NCBI GenBank assembly: GCA_900772845.1
Contig: CAAGSD010000106.1
Location: forward strand, 1 to 9,822
Length of the DNA stretch: 9,822 nucleotides
Reading direction: 5' to 3'
Origin: Lachnospiraceae bacterium
Lineage (GTDB): Bacteria > Bacillota > Clostridia > Lachnospirales > Lachnospiraceae
Part shown: piece after piece, positions 6,504-9,822 of the stretch
How the letters are laid out: each line of letters opens with the position of its first letter
How positions within the stretch are numbered: position 1 is the stretch's first letter
Program-made: the position numbers and the translations under genes
Notes under the pieces: model-generated
What the model saw: the letters and a program-made list of their open reading frames with translations, nothing else
What the model was told of the DNA's origin: nothing
Database searches by the model: none

Positions 6504-7937
6504 ATGAGTACTACTTCAAAAGCGAGTCAAAGAATAGCAGCTTTACTCGATGACAACAGTTTCGTTGAAATCGGCGGACTTGTAACCGCAAGAGCTACGG
6601 ATTTCAATCTGAAACCCAATGAAACTCCTTCTGACGGTTGTATTACCGGCTACGGAGTGATCAATGGCAATCTTGTATATGTATATAGCCAGGATGCTTC
6701 CGTACTGAACGGAACCATTGGCGAGATGCATGCAAAGAAGATCACCAACCTCTATGATCTGGCAATGAAGACCGGAGCACCTGTGATCGGACTGATCGAA
6801 TCTGCAGGTTTAAGACTGCAGGAGGCAACGGATGCACTGGCTGCATTCGGTGAAATCTATTTAAAGCAGACCATGGCTTCCGGCGTGATCCCTCAGATCA
6901 CCGCAGTATTCGGAACCTGTGGCGGCGGCTTAGGACTGTTCCCTACCATGACTGATTTCACTTTCATGGAAGAGAAGAATGCCAAGCTGTTCGTGAATGC
7001 TCCCAACGCTCTGGACGGTAATGTGATCACCAAGTGTGATTCTTCTTCCGCAAAATTCCAGGCAGAAGAGAGCGGCATCGTTGATGTGGTAGCTGACGAA
7101 GCAACTATTCTGGAGAAGGTAAGAGAGCTGGTAAACTTCCTGCCCGCCAACAATGAGGATGATGCAAGCTTCTTAGAGGATTGCACTGATGATCTGAATC
7201 GTGTAAATCCCGAGATCGCAGGCTGTGTCGGCGACACTGGCGTTGCTCTGTCCATTCTGGCAGATGACAACAATTTCTTCGAAGTAAAGTCCGGATATGC
7301 CAAGAATATGGTAACCGGTTTCTTACGTCTCGATGGCGTGACCGTAGGTGCGGTGGCTAACCGTTCCGAGATCTGCGACGAAGAGGGTAAGGTTGCAGAG
7401 AAGTTAGACGCTGTACTGACCGCAGAAGGCTGTGAGAAGGCTGCTGAATTCGTAAACTTCTGTGATGCTTTCGGTATTCCTGTACTGACCCTGACCAATG
7501 TAAAGGGTTACGAAGCGACTCTGGCTTCCGAGAAGGCTATCGCAAAGGCTGCTGCAAAGCTGACCTACGCATTTGCCAACGCTACCGTTCCCAAGGTGAA
7601 TGTTGTGATCGGCAAGGCTCTGGGAACCGCTTATGTGGTAATGAACTCCAAGGCAATTGGTGCTGATATCACTATGGCATGGCCGGATGCACAGATCGGT
7701 GCTATGGACGGCAAGCTGGCTGCCAAGATCATGTATGATGGTCAGGGTGCTGATGTGATCAATGAAAAGGCTGCTGAGTACGAAGCGCTTACTCTGAATG
7801 TAACCAGCGCAGCCAAGAGAGGATATGTGGACCAGATCGTAAATGCTGCTGATACCAGAAAATATGTGATCGGCGCATTCGAGATGTTATTCACCAAGAG
7901 TGAAGACCGTCCTGCCAAGAAACACGGAACTGTATAA
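6504..7937 (+). CDS. Biotin-dependent acyl-CoA carboxyltransferase, decarboxylase alpha subunit-like
   Basis: The 477-residue product belongs to the crotonase-fold carboxyltransferase family (PccB/MmdA/AccD type). In a sodium-pump decarboxylase it transfers carboxyl from an acyl-CoA to carrier-bound biotin. Family blocks are clear: DDNSFVEIG (16-24), GYGVINGNLVYVYSQD (49-64), GEMHAKKI (73-80), QEATDALAAFGEI (106-118), ASGVIPQI (125-132), ATVPKV (360-365) and the final AKKHGTV. Several normally fixed motifs differ: ESAGLR (99-104) where DSGGAR is usual, TCGGGL (138-143) for PCAGGA, and KALGTAY (371-377) for KAYGGSY. The usual PGF-PG-E-GIIRHGAK block is replaced by VKGYEATLASEKAIAKAAAK (333-352). 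The first 30-odd residues of MmdA are absent. The next three genes fit the complex. Methylmalonyl-CoA is a possible substrate but not shown. Confidence 0.88.
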   Translation: MSTTSKASQRIAALLDDNSFVEIGGLVTARATDFNLKPNETPSDGCITGYGVINGNLVYVYSQDASVLNGTIGEMHAKKITNLYDLAMKTGAPVIGLIESAGLRLQEATDALAAFGEIYLKQTMASGVIPQITAVFGTCGGGLGLFPTMTDFTFMEEKNAKLFVNAPNALDGNVITKCDSSSAKFQAEESGIVDVVADEATILEKVRELVNFLPANNEDDASFLEDCTDDLNRVNPEIAGCVGDTGVALSILADDNNFFEVKSGYAKNMVTGFLRLDGVTVGAVANRSEICDEEGKVAEKLDAVLTAEGCEKAAEFVNFCDAFGIPVLTLTNVKGYEATLASEKAIAKAAAKLTYAFANATVPKVNVVIGKALGTAYVVMNSKAIGADITMAWPDAQIGAMDGKLAAKIMYDGQGADVINEKAAEYEALTLNVTSAAKRGYVDQIVNAADTRKYVIGAFEMLFTKSEDRPAKKHGTV

Positions 7938-7954
7938 GAAAGGGTGATTGTAAA

Positions 7955-8740
7955 ATGAAGAAATTTTTAAGCTTAGTATGTATGATTACCTGCATCTTTG
8001 GTTTGACCGCGTGCGGCAGTGAGGAGACCTATACGGATTATGAGCAGCGTAAGATGGACACTGCGATCCAGATCGCTACCCAGTATGTGATTCCTTCTCT
8101 GGAGAATTTTGAAGACGAAGCTACACTGGAGAGCTTCTCCGAGTATACCGCTGATGAAGTGGCATATATGGTACAGGAAAATGTTGGTATCACCGTTGAT
8201 GGTTATGCATACAAAACTGCTATCGAGTCCTTCAACTCCGCTAAAAAGACCATTGGCGGCATTACCGCTGTCGGTGATGCAGAAGCTTCCATCGATGATG
8301 ATCAGATCATTGTACATGTAGATGTGACCGGTGCTGATCAGAATGCGCAGGCAGAAGTAATCTTCACCAACGACATGTTCCTGCAGATGGAGTCCGCAGC
8401 ACTGAACCCCGTGGAGTCCATGGGTGGTCTGATGACCAAAGCTGCACTGAACACTCTGATCGGTATGGGAACTGTATTCGTAATGCTGATCATGATCTCA
8501 CTGATCATTTCCCTGTTCAACTTCATCCCGAAGCTCCAGGCTGCCTTCAGCAAAAAGGATAAGAAGGAAGAAGCAAAGAGCGCAGGTATTGATAAGGCTG
8601 TAACTCAGATCGCTGCACAGGAAGAGTCCGAGGCAGATGACACTGAGCTGGTAGCAGTTATTGCGGCTGCAATTGCAGCAAGCCAGGGTGCAACAAGCAC
8701 TGACGGATTTGTAGTTCGTTCTATCCGTAAAGTTAGATAA
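7955..8740 (+). CDS. OadG-family sodium pump small subunit fused to a lipoprotein domain
   Basis: The 261-residue protein has three parts. First comes a lipoprotein signal peptide with lipobox LTAC, putting the acylated Cys at residue 20. Next is an acidic extracellular domain (about 21-160) that I do not recognise. Last come a transmembrane helix (about 165-191) and a cytoplasmic tail ending ELVAVIAAAIAASQG and DGFVVRSIRKVR. That tail is the hallmark of OadG/MmdD gamma-delta subunits, which anchor and assemble the membrane decarboxylase. Classical OadG/MmdD proteins are only about 80-120 residues, so the surface domain is an addition. It sits 17 bases after the alpha gene with an AAAGGGTG site, and 27 bases before the biotin carrier gene. 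Confidence 0.85.
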   Translation: MKKFLSLVCMITCIFGLTACGSEETYTDYEQRKMDTAIQIATQYVIPSLENFEDEATLESFSEYTADEVAYMVQENVGITVDGYAYKTAIESFNSAKKTIGGITAVGDAEASIDDDQIIVHVDVTGADQNAQAEVIFTNDMFLQMESAALNPVESMGGLMTKAALNTLIGMGTVFVMLIMISLIISLFNFIPKLQAAFSKKDKKEEAKSAGIDKAVTQIAAQEESEADDTELVAVIAAAIAASQGATSTDGFVVRSIRKVR

Positions 8741-8767
8741 TCGTAAAATCGTTAGGAGGATATTAAA

Positions 8768-9139
8768 ATGAAAAATTATACCATTACCGTAAATGGCAAC
8801 GTATATGATGTAGTAGTAGAAGAGGGCGCATCTAGCGGAGCACCCGTAGCAGCAAAGGCTCCCGCAGCTCCCAAGGCAGCTCCCAAGGCTCCCGCAGCAG
8901 CTCCCAAGGCAGGCGGCGCAGCAGGCAGCATCAAGGTTGAGGCCGGTGCAGCTGGTAAGATCTTCAAGTTAGAGGCAAGTGTTGGACAGGCTGTTAAGAA
9001 GGGTGATGCAGTCATCATTCTGGAAGCTATGAAGATGGAGATCCCTGTAGTAGCTCCCGAAGATGGTACTGTAGCAAGCATTGACGTTGCAGTTGGTGAT
9101 ACTGTTGAGGCTGGTGCAGTTCTGGCAACTCTGAACTAA
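8768..9139 (+). CDS. Biotin carrier subunit of the decarboxylase (biotinyl domain protein)
   Basis: This 123-residue carrier shuttles carboxyl groups between the alpha and beta subunits. It starts with a short beta-type segment (MKNYTITVNGNVYDVVVEE), then a flexible Ala/Pro/Lys linker (about 22-52), then a biotinyl domain (about 54-123). EAMKM (86-90) marks Lys89 as the biotinylation site, and GDTVEAG lies near the end. Size and layout match the gamma subunits of methylmalonyl-CoA and glutaconyl-CoA decarboxylases. AGGAGG lies 8 bases before the ATG. A separate biotin protein ligase, not in this window, would be required. Confidence 0.95.
   Translation: MKNYTITVNGNVYDVVVEEGASSGAPVAAKAPAAPKAAPKAPAAAPKAGGAAGSIKVEAGAAGKIFKLEASVGQAVKKGDAVIILEAMKMEIPVVAPEDGTVASIDVAVGDTVEAGAVLATLN
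8864..8910 (+). repeat. Short direct repeats in the carrier linker
   Basis: GCAGCTCCCAAGGC occurs three times (8864-8877, 8876-8889 and 8897-8910), encoding the Ala-Pro-Lys linker. Such in-frame repeats can change copy number by slippage and alter linker length without breaking the frame. Confidence 0.85.
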
Positions 9140-9179
9140 GCATTTTACATCAGCTCTATAAACAACAGGAGGTCATCAA

Positions 9180-9822
9180 ATGGAATATATAGCTAGTACG
9201 CTTAACAACCTGATTCATCAGACAGCGTTTTTTAACCTGACCTGGGGAAACTATGTCATGATTCTGGTTGCATGCTTTTTCCTTTATTTAGCTATCCGTC
9301 ATGAGTTCGAGCCTTTGCTCTTACTCCCGATAGCGTTCGGTATGCTGTTGGTAAACATTTATCCCGATATCATGCTGCACCCCGAAAATGCAGCAAACGG
9401 TGCCGGCGGCTTACTGTATTATTTCTACAAGCTGGATGAACTGGCAATCCTGCCGTCCCTGATCTTCATGGGCGTAGGTGCCATGACAGACTTCGGTCCT
9501 CTGATTGCAAACCCTAAGAGCTTTCTTCTGGGAGCTGCTGCACAGTTCGGTATTTTCGCAGCATACTTTGGAGCAATCTGGCTGGGATTCAATGATAAGG
9601 CAGCTGCAGCAATCTCCATCATCGGTGGTGCTGACGGCCCTACTTCCATCTTCCTTGCCGGTAAGCTGGGACAGACGGCGATCCTGGGACCTATCGCAGT
9701 GGCAGCGTATTCCTACATGTCATTGGTTCCCATTATCCAGCCCCCTATTATGAAGCTTCTCACCACTGAGAAGGAGAGAAAGATCAAGATGGGTCAGCTT
9801 CGTCCGGTATCCAAGCTGGAGA
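9180..9822 (+). CDS. OadB-type beta subunit of the Na+-translocating decarboxylase (3' end outside window)
   Basis: The first 214 residues are present and the frame is open to the window end. This multi-pass membrane subunit decarboxylates carboxybiotin and couples that to Na+ export. Diagnostic blocks are GAMTDFGPLIANP (100-112), GGADGPTSIF (149-158, with Asp152 in the conserved ion-binding motif) and AAYSYMSLVPIIQPP (175-189). Hydrophobic segments occur near 24-38, 45-60, 88-100 and 115-135. AGGAGG lies 6 bases before ATG 9180. The gene follows the carrier by 40 bases without a visible terminator, so it belongs to the same operon. Full-length relatives have roughly 370-440 residues. Confidence 0.95.
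   Translation, partial: MEYIASTLNNLIHQTAFFNLTWGNYVMILVACFFLYLAIRHEFEPLLLLPIAFGMLLVNIYPDIMLHPENAANGAGGLLYYFYKLDELAILPSLIFMGVGAMTDFGPLIANPKSFLLGAAAQFGIFAAYFGAIWLGFNDKAAAAISIIGGADGPTSIFLAGKLGQTAILGPIAVAAYSYMSLVPIIQPPIMKLLTTEKERKIKMGQLRPVSKLE

Overview
All genes lie on the + strand. The gene content and style point to a Gram-positive anaerobe of class Clostridia, most likely family Lachnospiraceae. The evidence is a 58-residue S21, an scpA-scpB pair next to S11 D,D-carboxypeptidases, sigma-A-type promoters, strong AGGAGG-like ribosome binding sites, and a biotin-dependent sodium-pumping decarboxylase cluster. The family-level call is an inference from gene content, not from a database search.

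Region 1 (1-2354). The window opens inside an intergenic repeat (1-120). A clear promoter and the short rpsU gene (S21) follow. A hairpin after rpsU separates it from a CmpB-type multi-pass membrane protein, and a secreted D-alanyl-D-alanine carboxypeptidase comes next. Region 2 (2355-4657) holds a membrane-anchored metallophosphoesterase preceded by a possible promoter with a perfect dyad, then scpA and scpB, which encode the kleisin and winged-helix partners of SMC in chromosome condensation.

Region 3 (4658-4920) is a 263-base non-coding stretch full of secondary structure. It contains a long multi-step hairpin and a second copy of the opening repeat, about 92% identical over 107 columns. 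In this copy the repeat can fold into a closed junction with three hairpin arms. A terminator-like hairpin follows, and its 3' arm contains the start codon of the next gene. Region 4 (4921-6291) encodes a second, longer S11 carboxypeptidase with a variant SHN motif, followed by a 15-bp terminator stem.

Region 5 (6364-9822) is an operon for a membrane-bound, biotin-dependent, probably Na+-translocating acyl-CoA decarboxylase. Its order is carboxyltransferase (alpha), OadG-type small subunit fused to a lipoprotein domain, biotin carrier, and OadB-type beta subunit, which is cut by the window end. In this enzyme class the alpha subunit moves a carboxyl group from an acyl-CoA to biotin on the carrier. 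The beta subunit then decarboxylates carboxybiotin and exports Na+, while the gamma/delta-type subunit holds the complex together. The alpha subunit departs from the methylmalonyl-CoA decarboxylase consensus at several motifs, so its substrate is uncertain.

The most unusual material is non-coding: the repeated structured element, and two places where a promoter is interleaved with a terminator hairpin (4860-4936 and 6364-6410).
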